Assembly (NCBI GenBank): GCA_018985225.1
Contig: JADGIF010000018.1
Location: 1-39,463, forward strand
DNA from: Amoeboradix gromovi
Taxonomy: Eukaryota > Sanchytriomycota > Sanchytriomycetes > Sanchytriales > Sanchytriaceae
Reading direction: 5' to 3'
Length of the DNA: 39,463 bases
The notes beneath the pieces were generated by a model. The model had not been told where the DNA came from, searched no databases, and saw only the letters and a list, made by a program, of their open reading frames with translations. This document shows, piece by piece, positions 20,235-29,980 of this stretch; position 1 is the first letter of the stretch; each line of letters starts with the position of its first letter. The translations under genes were made by a program, and so were the position numbers.

Positions 20235-20329
20235 ATAATATGACTAACACGAGCATTATGTAACTTTGTATCCCCAAGCATATTATATGGAGAGCAAAAC
20301 AAGATAGTTATAATTGATACAAAAGCAAT

Positions 20330-21004
20330 TTATTTGTTATAAAGTTTGACCACTTTATAGCCAAACGATAGTAAGCAAAAGAAACACATAGAATAGTTAA
20401 ATACAATCAGCCAACTACTATTTTCACAGGCTTCATACCAGCTACCAGTGTTCTTTATTTGGGCATCATTTGCCGCTTTACAAACCACACTGCGGATGCT
20501 GACGACGTTGTTATAATCATCCTGGATACTGAATAGATAGCTCTGAGACGAAATGATCCAGATTAATAAAAAACAAAAATCGGTGAAAAGTAGAATTTGA
20601 TTTGCAATTTTTGAATTTGTTGTCACCCCATCTACGGATATTGGAATTGATAAGATTTGAGAATCTGAAGTAGAATCAACCCTTTGAATTTCTCTGTGCC
20701 CGTTCTCATGTTTTTCAACATCTTCTTGAGCCAATGATTTACGTGTCCATACACTCATTCCAATGATACAAATAATAGAATATGTAAGAGAAATCGTTGC
20801 AAGAACAAACGTGAAGTCTTGCCTAAAAGTGTAGACCTCATTTAACGATGGATAAGGATCAGGGAGTCCATCTAAGTATTTGTGCAGTATTCTTCTAATT
20901 CGATTTATAAGATAAATTGTTATAGCACATGCGATCATCTTTAAGGCGTTAAGATACAGCATTTTATTTTTCTTATTTGGAGAGGCTTCCTGATTACCAA
21001 ACAT
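20330..21004 (-). CDS. Four-TM membrane protein, paralogue 2
   Basis: 224 aa from the ATG at 21004; the frame extends seven codons further upstream but starts there with TTG. The landmarks are those of paralogue 1: helix 1 near 25-40, LNEVYTFRQDF before helix 2, a long charged loop, SYLFSIQDDYNNVVSIRS after helix 3, then VCKAANDAQ and WYEACENSSW before helix 4. The N-terminus MFGNQ also mirrors MFNKL of paralogue 1. AGGCC lies 1 bp upstream of the ATG. Function unknown; an extracellular loop with a paired Cys is inferred. It is closer to paralogue 1 than to paralogue 3. Confidence 0.75.
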   Translation of the reverse strand: MFGNQEASPNKKNKMLYLNALKMIACAITIYLINRIRRILHKYLDGLPDPYPSLNEVYTFRQDFTFVLATISLTYSIICIIGMSVWTRKSLAQEDVEKHENGHREIQRVDSTSDSQILSIPISVDGVTTNSKIANQILLFTDFCFLLIWIISSQSYLFSIQDDYNNVVSIRSVVCKAANDAQIKNTGSWYEACENSSWLIVFNYSMCFFCLLSFGYKVVKLYNK

Positions 21005-21839
21005 TGGCCTGGTCGTTGGCGTCAAGTAAACACTGCTGAATAAACTAATATTTTTGACTCCTTACTACTGTTCTTGTTTAGTATATAGGGAAATGTAGCA
21101 TTGAGAGGTAATGAATATCTTTCTAAATAGAATAGATCTTCGTGTACAATGCATAATTATGAATGACAGATACACTTGACACTAAAAACGTATAAAAAGT
21201 CAAGCACGTTTATTATTAAGTTGTTTTGCATTAGAACATGATGTTTGCACAGTGCCACCGTTCTATTATTTGTTCCAAGCGCAATTAATTAGACGCACTG
21301 CGTGCAAAACCATGAAACCATCAAATGACAAGCTCATCATCTCAATCGATCAACTAAACCATAGGCACTAAGTCATGACCACTGATTGTATCTACAAATT
21401 CGATAGATATTTATAACCGCGGAGAGGCATCGTATTTTTATTCCCAAAATCTGACGAGCCTCTTTAAAACTGATGCCCGGACTACCGCCATGTATTTAGT
21501 CACTGCTCCTATAAATCGCATTTTTTCTTACGGAACTGAATTTTAACGGATTGATTATTATCAGTTTGAAAAGACAATATTTGACTTTAAATTTGAAAGT
21601 ATGTTTTAGCTTACTAGGCCTCATCAGCAAGAAACAAACTTTTTCTAACCATAAAAATTTGCGTGCTAATCTTTATTTTGAAGCATAATGCTATGGTAAG
21701 AGCATCTCAATGCAAACACATGGTAAAACTTCAACTTGGGTTCGCATGAGTTATCGCTTATTCTTGTTGAGTAGTATTTATCAATCTCTGATTTATATAG
21801 ATATAGTATTGACTTTGTGCTTCAGTGATTTATCTTTCC
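21005..21839. other. Wide gap before the transposon relics
   Basis: No host gene seen. The first part is the upstream region of 4-TM paralogue 2. From about 21690 short open stretches in several frames may be the decayed N-terminal part of the DDE transposase that becomes recognisable near 21846. I could not find terminal repeats. Confidence 0.35.
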
Positions 21840-22960
21840 GTTCATTTTTCACGGAGAAAAGAAACATTGTAGACGATACGGGACTCGTATAAGAGATGCT
21901 GATTTTGTTTGGTTGCCTGCTTCATTTAATTTGAAAAATCTATACGTGTTGCATCTTATGCAAGATATTCGTGACATTTCTTATGAAACTTTTAGAAAAA
22001 CATATCATAAAGTCAAAAGTAGTAGATCTGAGATGTGTGACACTTGCATCGACTGCAAGTTACAATTAAGCAATAATAAATTGTCAGAATCTCAAAATTT
22101 GGAACTTGCTAATGATTATCGCACCTACTTTGTGCAAAGGAAGCACGCCTCGAATACACCTGAGATACAAGCCGTGAAAATATCACACACTTGTCATTTG
22201 ATTACTCTCAAAATATGATACTACCTCAATTGGCAGATCAACCTTCAGAACTATACTTTATGTCCTTGTTAACTATCAATGTATTTGGGATCCATAACGA
22301 AACAAACAAGAAGCAACTAAATTACATTTACAGGGAAGATCAAGGTAAAAAAGGAAGCAATAACTTAGCTAGTATTTTGGCTGCTTATATTTTCTGTTTA
22401 CCGCCCAACGACCGTCGATATTTGGTCCTTCATGCTGACAATTGCGTTGGTCAAAAACAATAACAACTTTTTAATATTATTCATGTGGTTATGTCTCATG
22501 GAATATTGTGAGACGATATAATTCAAGTTTATGATTAAAGGACATACAAAGTTTGCACCTGATGGGAATTTTGAACATATCAAGAGAGCCTACCCTGGAA
22601 CAAGTAGTTTTACAATGGAACAGGTAAAACCATGTATACAGGATGCATCTGTTGTGAATAATTGTAAAATCTTTCCAAGTAGTCGATTCAAAGACCATCC
22701 ATCCAGTTTGGACCATTTTTTCAAGAATATCCGAGGGAGAGCAAATTATCAACAATTCAAGTTTACAAGTATTTCCAAGGGTAAAGTGACCATGTCTGTG
22801 AATTCTAATCAAGAGACTGACTTTAGATCTTCGAAAGGATCATGATCTAGGGGATCTCGAATACGAATTTGTTCCAGACACGTTGCCATGTCTAGAACTA
22901 ACTACAAGAAAAAGAACAGCTCGATTGTTTTCTTGAACAAATCATTTATCGAGAATTTTT
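21840..22960 (+). pseudogene. Broken DDE-type transposase
   Basis: Remnant of a large eukaryotic DDE-like transposase with several frame changes and stops. In order: WLPASFNLKNLYV; a helix-turn region DISYETFRKTYHK with SRSEMCDTCIDCK; then, after a frameshift near 22190, LSFDYSQNMILPQ and VFGIHNETNK; then LVLHADNCVGQ near 22460; then, after stops and another shift, KGHTKFAPDGNFEHIKRAYPG. The D-Y-S-Q-N, H-A-D-N-C-x-G-Q and G-H-T-K-F-x-P-D blocks mark a transposase family that is widespread in cnidarians and fungi, apparently the one carrying the DUF7869-type domain. It cannot be active. Element ends were not found. The Fanzor relic follows about 130 bp downstream on the same strand. Confidence 0.72.
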
Positions 22961-23093
22961 ATGCATTTCTATATAATTTCATGACTTTTCAATAGCTTAA
23001 ATGCTCGATATTCTTCATTTTTGCAAATGGTAAATGGAGTAAATAGATGTAATCCTGAATATGTCAATTCTAAATAAATAACAAACAGTGGAG

Positions 23094-23507
23094 CATACAA
23101 AGACATATGATCTGATATACTTGCCATCTTTCAATACTAGTCAAAAGATAAGTAGCTTGTCGAGCAAGGTAGCAAGAAATATGGCAACAATGTCCCATTA
23201 CACATTCAAGGAATGCTTGAAGTTCAAGTGTAAACAAAGAGGAAAGACGATAATCGAATGTAATGAATCATTTACTAGTCAGACATGTACAAGCTGTGGT
23301 ACTCTAAAAAACCAACGTAGAAACCTGAACCTGTACAAAGTGTCATTTGAAGATAGATAGAGACCATATGGCAGTAAGGAACATATAAATCCTTATTCAA
23401 TCCCGCCACAGGGTAGTGCAAGCGTGAGCGGTCACTGTAACGGAACATCTAGCACTGCTAGTTTCTCTGTGGAAATTCTCCATTTTCTGGAAAATCAGGA
23501 CTTTTAA
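23094..23507 (+). pseudogene. Fanzor (eukaryotic TnpB-like nuclease) C-terminal relic 1
   Basis: Only the C-terminal RuvC and zinc-ribbon part survives, without an ATG. In order: YDLIYLPSFNTSQ; a helix with SHYTFKECLKFKCKQRGK; CNESFTSQTCTSCG; then, after a 1-nt frameshift near 23330, CTKCHLKIDRDHMAVRNI. The two CxxC pairs form the zinc ribbon, and DRD carries the last RuvC aspartate. The Pro of YLPSF sits where TnpB has its catalytic Glu. A Glu 47 residues later (CNESF) is the alternative position described for Fanzor nucleases. A stop follows RNI, and a decayed tail (SFSVEILHFLENQ) matches relic 2. Inactive: no RuvC-I region, and broken frames. Confidence 0.82.
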
Positions 23508-24245
23508 CGGGAGACTTGCAAAATGTCATGAGATGTGTTCCAGAGGAATACAGAAATTCATACTAGTTAACAGTTTTTATTTGATAATACTTCATTTATT
23601 GATCCACTTTGTTTATTTCGCCTGGACTGTTACAGTATGGCTTCGCTTTCTGCTCAATTCTACAATCAAATCAAACCCTAAATCTATAGATATGAATTTG
23701 CTACTGGTACCGATTTAAACTAACAAAAAATACTACTATAAATCCAAACTTGTCATTATCTATTCGCGACAGTGATATCTTACACAATTTCAAGATGATT
23801 CCAAGTTTAGTGAGACTGGAATTGAAGATTTCGAAAATTGTTTTTAAGAGCTGTAGGATCTCACGGAAGCTCTCAAAATAATATTGGGCTATTTTCAAAA
23901 CAGACTGGAAGCGATTGAATGAATAAGTAAATCAAATTTTCTTTCAAAAACTTTTTATCTGATTGGTCAAGAAATTTGTCTCGTTTTTGTAGTGTATGTC
24001 CCATATTTTAATACATAGGTTGAATATCTCCGCGGAATTCTATCTATAATTAAGTATGAGAAAGAGTTGCAACTATCAATCTTTTAAAGACCACTGCTGC
24101 AAAACGCTTAATTTAGTTTTTTCTTTGATTTTCGCCTCATGGGAGCATTTATTTTTAGGAATTAAGTTGAATTTGCAGAAATAAAATTTTGATCGAGATT
24201 AAGATCATATTTGACATTGAACTAAAAAATTTACTTTTGTCATCT
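23508..24245. other. Gap after Fanzor relic 1
   Basis: AT-rich, no supported gene. Short open frames at 23533-23718 (+) and 23701-23898 (-) look like chance. The downstream part is the 3' flank of 4-TM paralogue 3. If a guide (omega) RNA locus ever existed it would be expected 3' of the nuclease, that is, here, but I cannot identify one. Confidence 0.35.
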
Positions 24246-24899
24246 TCACTGTTTTGCAGTTCTATTGTTCTTGCTCAAATACAGCAAGCTGTAGACACCA
24301 CTGAACAAATATGCCACACATAGAGTATAACCTATTAATACCAGAGAAAGACAACCATTACATACCTCCCTCCAAGGCCTCTGATTAGAAACATGCGAGT
24401 CATTTGCGGCTCTGCATGATATGCTCTTGATGTCTAAAGTCACATCGTTTGAATTAATTGGAAACAAAAACCCACTTGATGTGCATACCCATAACACCAT
24501 GCACAGCATATCCGCAATTATGCTCGCTTTAGTTATAATCATGTTGGTTCTTAAATATCTTCTTTTCCTCAGTTCGACTTCCAAGCTGTCTTCTTCCTCT
24601 GATATATCGGAGCTCTTTAAAACAAGAAAGAATATGGCTAACAATGCTGCATATGATATGCATACTATTGAGAGTATCATTGTGAACTGCTGTCTATATA
24701 ATACTATGTCTTTTGAATTGGGGTATCCATTTGGTAACTTGTCACTATTTAAATTCACCAATCCTATGTTATTAAATGTGATATAGCTGGCTGAAGACCC
24801 TAGTATAATCTGTATAAATTTAAAGGATACGCGCTTATCAAAATTAGGTAAATAAATTGGTTCGGATTTATCTATCGTGGACAAATCTTGTTCTGACAT
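24246..24899 (-). CDS. Four-TM membrane protein, paralogue 3
   Basis: 217 aa from the ATG at 24899 (the frame upstream begins with GTG). It shares the architecture of the genes at 14553 and 20330: a charged N-terminus, helix 1, a loop with SKDIVLYRQQF, helix 2, a long charged loop, helix 3, GFLFPINSNDVTLDIKS, then SCRAANDSH and WREVC, then helix 4. It is the most diverged of the three: the DDxNN of the loop is shortened and helix 1 is less clear. AGGCC lies 6 bp upstream of the ATG. It is the only gene in the window that ends in TGA. It follows ASH2 on the same strand with 46 bp between them. Confidence 0.72.
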   Translation of the reverse strand: MSEQDLSTIDKSEPIYLPNFDKRVSFKFIQIILGSSASYITFNNIGLVNLNSDKLPNGYPNSKDIVLYRQQFTMILSIVCISYAALLAIFFLVLKSSDISEEEDSLEVELRKRRYLRTNMIITKASIIADMLCMVLWVCTSSGFLFPINSNDVTLDIKSISCRAANDSHVSNQRPWREVCNGCLSLVLIGYTLCVAYLFSGVYSLLYLSKNNRTAKQ

Positions 24900-24945
24900 C
24901 ACAACGGCCTATTTAAAATTAATTCAAAACTGCATGAAGAGTATT

Positions 24946-26115
24946 CTACTGTGATTTATTAATCGCACTTACACTAGACGACTCTGTATTGCCTGCATCA
25001 TCTGTCTGTATATCTTCCAGAGCATCTACACTTTCGTTCAGAATTTTCATATCACCGACTTCATTAAGCTTAATTGGAGTCATTTCTACCTCTAAATCAG
25101 GTCTCATAGCTCTCGGAGACTGTTTTCGTGATGGTGAATAAATGTATGGCGCTGAATGTGCTTTTATTTCGGGAGTCTTTGGTTTGGGTGATTTGTCAGT
25201 TCCCAGTCCTTTTCTTCTTAGGGAATTACCAGAAGTTCTAACAGCAATTGCACTAATTGGATTATCAATCGGGGAATACAATAACTCACCAGTCTTTAAT
25301 AATTTCTCATTGCTACTAAGATCATCCTCCGCATCAGGCGTCTTTAGTTCGGCAGCTATCCTTGCCTCTTCTACTCTTTCTAGATGTATTTTAGCTATGT
25401 CTTCTGAATTGTATGCCCTACCTATACAAAGTGGGGCTCCACGTGCGTCTGAGTACGGTTTAGCGTTCTTTGGAATTGGATATTTGAAATTTGGTCCCAT
25501 ATTAACATGGACTTTGCTGTCTTTCCACAGGCCGACAGCCGGGTAAAATCTTCCTAAAAACAAATAAGGAAATCCAAGAATTTCTTTGCCATTCAGATAA
25601 TAGACAATTTTACTTTCCCTTTTCCATATTTCCACCTCTTTTTCGTTGACTGCTAAAGGCTGATAGTTCTCCAAAGGGTCCCATTTTCGAGACTCCAAAA
25701 TGGCTTCTTCATCTTCGGAATAACCATTGGGAAGCACAATAAGCATTCCAACCACATCGCCAACCTTGAATCCGACTCTAGAATCAAAGCTCTTACGAGA
25801 TATCGCTTGATGATACAAACCGCCACAGTTTCCAAAACCATAACCAAAGCAATCATAACCAGGGTATGCTTGCAAATCAGCACTGATCTGAGCATAACCA
25901 ACTCTGCAATCGCCAGCTTTTAAAGTTATCTCGTAGTACCAGGATCCCAAATGCAGGCCACAATTCCCTTTTGCTGTTCTCCATCCCAAGTTATTACTAA
26001 TATCGTGTTTTTGATGTTGTATTTGAGGCGCAGAGTGGGTGTTCTCTTTACTCATCAGAACTGTTTCGTTTTTATTGTTCTGTAAGTCACGATATAGTTG
26101 ATATTGGAGGGTCAT
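24946..26115 (-). CDS. BRE2: COMPASS subunit Ash2/Bre2 (SPRY domain)
   Basis: 389 aa from the ATG at 26115; the longer frame starts with TTG. Residues 50-230 form the SPRY domain of the Ash2/Bre2 type: WRTAKGNCGLHLGSWYYEI, CRVGYAQISADLQAYPGYD, FGYGFGN, SRVGFKVGDVVGMLI, then IVYYLNGKEI, FYPAVGLW and MGPNFKYP. In Set1/COMPASS this subunit helps activate H3K4 methylation. The last 140 residues are disordered, Ser/Pro/Lys-rich and probably species-specific. The N-terminal PHD/winged-helix part of animal ASH2L is absent, as in yeast Bre2. It is divergent from tubulin cofactor B over a 315-bp shared upstream region. SET2, which acts on H3K36, is elsewhere in the window. Confidence 0.85.
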   Translation of the reverse strand: MTLQYQLYRDLQNNKNETVLMSKENTHSAPQIQHQKHDISNNLGWRTAKGNCGLHLGSWYYEITLKAGDCRVGYAQISADLQAYPGYDCFGYGFGNCGGLYHQAISRKSFDSRVGFKVGDVVGMLIVLPNGYSEDEEAILESRKWDPLENYQPLAVNEKEVEIWKRESKIVYYLNGKEILGFPYLFLGRFYPAVGLWKDSKVHVNMGPNFKYPIPKNAKPYSDARGAPLCIGRAYNSEDIAKIHLERVEEARIAAELKTPDAEDDLSSNEKLLKTGELLYSPIDNPISAIAVRTSGNSLRRKGLGTDKSPKPKTPEIKAHSAPYIYSPSRKQSPRAMRPDLEVEMTPIKLNEVGDMKILNESVDALEDIQTDDAGNTESSSVSAINKSQ

Positions 26116-26430
26116 TGAGACAGAAACGAAACAAACTTTTTCAAACAAGTCTCAAAAAAGAACATCTAGTAAAGCAGAGGCCCCAATTTTATCATTTATG
26201 CCTTAAACGACAATCCGGTGTTACCTATTCCTCTCCTTTCCAGCTAGTCATTTTTGTGACTAGGCGAAGAGGCATGCATAAATCGCAATGCAGAATTTAG
26301 ATTATTGGGAAAACAATGCAACACGGCTATATCTTCTAAGTAGACCGATTCAATTAACGGATTTAGAGGCACCAAAAAGTCGCACTTTCGCATGAAATTG
26401 CAACAAAAATATATCCTCGTTTCATATCTT
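26116..26430. promoter_or_regulatory. Divergent upstream region, ASH2 and TBCB
   Basis: 315 bp between the two start codons. No TATA box stands out and no open frame is convincing. It must contain both promoters. An in-frame ATG at 26392 could lengthen TBCB by 13 residues. Confidence 0.45.
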
Positions 26431-27081
26431 ATGGAAATATTCATAGAGGCGCCACGTTCACAAGGATGGCATTCATTTCCTTCACATATTTCAGTTTCTG
26501 AATTCCAAAGGAAAATTGAGCTAATAACTGGGATAACATCTTGCAACCAGAAAATTGATAAACTAACAAATGCTGATCCATTCAAACCTCTTGAGGATTT
26601 TATTCAAAATAAGCAGCACATAATTGTGAGAGGCCAACTTGAATTTGATGAAGAAGTGGAGAAATTTGAGATATCTAATGATCACTATTCCAAATTGACA
26701 GGTACGGTACAATCTTTCTTGAAGCAGAATAAATTAGGAAAGTATGGCGCAAATGACAGTGAATACAGTGAGAATATTGAAAGCTATCCAGATATTGAAG
26801 TAGGTAAAAGATGTTTAGTAATTGTTGACGATTTTCAAAAGACAGGAACAATTTTATACTTTGGACCTTTTCATTTAAAACCAGGAAAAGTTTTTGTAGG
26901 AGTAGAATATGACGAACCATTGGGTAAGCATAACGGGACAATTGATAACCAGTACTATTTCAAGTGCAAACCAAATTATGGTGCATTGGTCAAACCGTCG
27001 AGTGTTATATTGACAATGCCAGATGGGTCGGCGATTCCTTCTCCTGACGAGCTGTTTGAACAGGAATTGATGGAGATGTAG
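26431..27081 (+). CDS. ALF1: Tubulin-folding cofactor B (Alf1)
   Basis: 216 aa from the ATG at 26431, chosen because MEIFIEAP begins the ubiquitin-like fold; the ATG at 26392 gives 229 aa. The ubiquitin-like domain covers residues 1-75. A CAP-Gly domain covers about 130-195: VGKRCLVIVDDFQKTGTI, GKVFVGVEYDEPLGKHNGT, then KPNYGALVKPSSV. GKHNGT corresponds to the GKNDG tubulin-tail-binding motif. The protein ends in ELMEM, an acidic tail like that of other cofactor B proteins. With cofactor E it handles alpha-tubulin during folding and recycling. TTAATAAA follows directly after the TAG stop. A 5S rRNA gene begins 59 bp later. Confidence 0.9.
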   Translation: MEIFIEAPRSQGWHSFPSHISVSEFQRKIELITGITSCNQKIDKLTNADPFKPLEDFIQNKQHIIVRGQLEFDEEVEKFEISNDHYSKLTGTVQSFLKQNKLGKYGANDSEYSENIESYPDIEVGKRCLVIVDDFQKTGTILYFGPFHLKPGKVFVGVEYDEPLGKHNGTIDNQYYFKCKPNYGALVKPSSVILTMPDGSAIPSPDELFEQELMEM

Positions 27082-27140
27082 TTAATAAATTCTTGCTTGT
27101 TACCAGAAACTGTTAATCATTAGTATGAAGCGTTCTTATC

Positions 27141-27258
27141 AGCTACGGCCATACACACCTGGAAATACCTGATCCTGTCAAATTTCAGAAGTCAAGCAGG
27201 TGCTGGCATGGTTAGTACTGCCATCGGAGACGGGGTGGGAATCCCATGTGCTGTAGCT
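27141..27258 (+). rRNA. 5S ribosomal RNA
   Basis: 118 nt. The outer stem pairs AGCTACGGC at the start with GCTGTAGCT at the end. The middle shows the conserved 5S blocks: CATACACACC, CCTGATCCTGTC, AGAAGTCAAGCAGG (internal control region), GGTTAGTACTGCCATCGGAG and GGGTGGGAATCCC. A run of T (27258-27263) follows as a polymerase III terminator. It is a single dispersed copy between two convergent protein genes, not next to other rRNA genes. Confidence 0.95.
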
Positions 27259-27263
27259 TTTTT
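27258..27263 (+). terminator. Pol III T-run terminator of 5S rRNA
   Basis: Six T residues directly at the end of the 5S acceptor-like stem, the usual RNA polymerase III stop. Confidence 0.8.
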
Positions 27264-27392
27264 GCTGCTCTATTTTGCCAAAGTAACTGCTCAATGCGGC
27301 TGTTCAGGTAATATCCCGGATCCCATCATATTTGGTCAAGCGTAAATATGCTAATTAAATAAATTAGAAGCAACATGTATAAAGCGTGTTTA

Positions 27393-28736
27393 TTATTCTT
27401 CAAGAGCTCCAGAATGATAAGAATCGATTTGGTTAGTTCTCTTTTTGTCGTTAATGTTTATTCGGTCACCTATAAACTCATATGTGTATTCCCCAATTTC
27501 GGCCTTATCAATTCCGTCAAATTCGTTATCTTCAGTCATTCTCAATGTCAGTTTTGGTATTTTGTCCATGATGAATAATAAAGCATATGTTAGCACAAAG
27601 CAATAGGCACAAACTGCCACTGTTCCGACCAGCTGATAGACTACCTGCATTCCGTTCCCATCAATAGCACCTCCTGTTTTGGTGGGATCTGGATTACCCA
27701 GTGTTATGTAGTAGTTTTCCGAAAACACTCCGGTTAAAATAGATCCAATGATTCCACCGATTCCATGAATACCAAATACGTCCAAAGTGTCATCATACTT
27801 TAGCTTGAACTTCATTTTAATAGCTATATTTGTTCCCATACCAGATAATACACCAAAGAGAACTGCCGCACCAGGACTTACTAAACCAGCGCCAGGCGTA
27901 ATCGCAACCAAACCTGCCACTGCCCCAGAGCAGAATGCAATACACGACCACTTATGATGTCTCAGATAATCCAAAACCATAAATGATATTGCAGCAGTGC
28001 ATGCAGCTAAATTGGTGTTAAAAAAAGCCAGTGCAGCTTGCCCATTTGGAGAGAGTGCAGAACCACCGTTGAAACCCATCCAGCCAAACCATAGCAAGGC
28101 AGTGCCCAAAACTACGCTGCTAACACTATGCGGTCGATCCTGCATATCCCTTCGTTTGCCAATAAACATGGAGCACGCAAGGCCTGATATACCAGATGCA
28201 ATATGAACTACCAATCCACCGGCAAAATCTTGAATTCCCATTTGAAACAGCCAGCCTTCAGTGCTCCACACCCAGTGAGCTACAACATTGTACACCACTG
28301 TAGACCAAATGAACACAAATACCATTTTAGGTAGTATTCTACATCTTTCAGCTGTAGCACCAAGTAGCAGAGCAGGCGTGATACTTGCAAACATTCCTTG
28401 GAAGGTGATATAAGCAAAATCATTCACACCACCAGTAACACCACCGCCCATTCCTATTAAGAAAGCATTGTTCAAATTGCCAATAAACGGACCAGAATTG
28501 GGGCCAAAAACCAATGAGTATCCCCAAACATACCATTCAATAAATACCACTGCGACAGATAAAAAACACAACAATAAAAAGCTTAGACCGCTTTTTTCAC
28601 GACTTAGACCGCTGTAAAAGTATCCAAGTGCTGGAATCATTAAGAATACCAGCGCCGAAGAAAATAAAAGAAAACTAGAGTTGGTGCTTGTTTGAAGATT
28701 AAGGACTTGACTTTGTAATTCCTCAACTGAAGACAT
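27393..28736 (-). CDS. MEP2: Ammonium transporter (AMT/MEP/Rh family)
   Basis: 447 aa from the ATG at 28736; the ORF upstream begins with TTG. Eleven hydrophobic helices. Family motifs: FYSGLSREKSG (TM1 end), DFAGGLVVHIASG with the pore His H178, FGWMGFNGGSA, and DVFGIHGIGGIIG with the second pore His H324. Both members of the conserved twin-His pore are present, so ammonium conduction is expected. The acidic cytoplasmic tail after about 395 resembles the regulatory C-terminus of Mep2-type proteins, including the segment starting EIGEYTYEF. Whether it is a sensor cannot be told. The stop codon overlaps AATAAA. The MEP2 symbol is used as a family name only. Confidence 0.92.
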   Translation of the reverse strand: MSSVEELQSQVLNLQTSTNSSFLLFSSALVFLMIPALGYFYSGLSREKSGLSFLLLCFLSVAVVFIEWYVWGYSLVFGPNSGPFIGNLNNAFLIGMGGGVTGGVNDFAYITFQGMFASITPALLLGATAERCRILPKMVFVFIWSTVVYNVVAHWVWSTEGWLFQMGIQDFAGGLVVHIASGISGLACSMFIGKRRDMQDRPHSVSSVVLGTALLWFGWMGFNGGSALSPNGQAALAFFNTNLAACTAAISFMVLDYLRHHKWSCIAFCSGAVAGLVAITPGAGLVSPGAAVLFGVLSGMGTNIAIKMKFKLKYDDTLDVFGIHGIGGIIGSILTGVFSENYYITLGNPDPTKTGGAIDGNGMQVVYQLVGTVAVCAYCFVLTYALLFIMDKIPKLTLRMTEDNEFDGIDKAEIGEYTYEFIGDRININDKKRTNQIDSYHSGALEE

Positions 28737-29980
28737 CCTGAGCAATATACACTATTAAGGTTATTCGTCTTTAAATACTAATAACTAACTCGCGTGATAG
28801 CAGGAAATTCACACTTGATTTTATCTGTTCCAATCGATGTTTGTGATTGGTGTTGTAGTTTTCATGAAATGAGACGTACTCTAAGAAATGAGCTCATCCA
28901 ATGTTGGGGACTCTCCGTCTAGTTCCCTCATCAATTTAAAAATGTGTTAAAGAATGTACTTTGGCCTCAAATTTTTCAAATTAATGAAGTCAGCTTGTTC
29001 CTAAGAAATAGCTACAAGTCCTTAATCGCCAAATTCGAAAGGACTTACACGCGCTTGATAAGCATTCCGAGACACCGCAGTGCAGTTTGTGTTTTATTCA
29101 TTCGTAGTGAATAAATCTATAAGTTCATTTGCATAATTACTTATCCATTACAAGACTAGATGGATTGCGACAGCTTAACTATGGCCATAGTCACCGTTCC
29201 TTCAATAAATTAAATGATCCACGTTTACTCTCTTTAGCCGTAAATTTAACTGAATACTATAGATTTATTTGATATTTATCACTATTAAAGTTAGAGGTAT
29301 CTTCTTTTCTAATTCACGCTCTTACGAATGTTGAACAGTAACTAGTTCACATCACCATTTATTCTATAGCGTATTAAACAGCGCTTTCTGTAATAGTAAT
29401 GATCGCGTTCATAGTATAATGTGTCCCAATATTTAACTCTTTTCAGTTTCATCTAATACTAGTAGAATGCATTATATATTATGTGAACAAAATATCTGCA
29501 ATAGTTTCTCATAATTCATCAAGTTTATTGTTCATGCGCCTTCGTCTTATGTCCTGGTAAGGTGTCTCTTAATTAAATCTCATAAAAGATCTCTACCAGT
29601 GATGCACAAATTGTTCTTAGGCCATTCGAAGTGTCTGCAAAATTCATTATTGGTGCTATGAAGTCAAGTAGTCTCGATAAATGATTTGTTCAACTAGCAG
29701 TCGATAACTGTTTAACGACTCTGATATCCGAAATTAATTCTAAGCTTTCTTTTTAGCATGCAAATAAGCGTTACCAATTTTTTCGTTTCTTAGGTTTATC
29801 GCGTAAATAGTAAAATTAAAATATTAATCATGAGATTTGAAACGTTTTGTATCAAAAATGATAAGTCATTCTATTTTTGCTTATCTCACATGATCAAATC
29901 ATGAAAGATACAAACTGTGTCGCTGATAATCAGTTCGACAACAATTAAATTTAAAGTCAAATAGCGACATAAAAGAGAAA
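28737..29980. other. Longest gene-free stretch (1.24 kb)
   Basis: No open frame, no MITE terminal repeat and no RNA gene that I can recognise, on either strand. The right part (28737-28900) is the upstream region of the ammonium transporter. Given the density elsewhere, its emptiness is notable. It could hold a non-coding RNA, a decayed element or a regulatory region. Confidence 0.4.

Noticed and set aside
23320-23332. Microintron as explanation for the frame change in Fanzor relic 1
   Set aside because: The only GT-AG segment of suitable length (22 nt) leaves a TGA in the following frame; a true 1-nt shift fits better.
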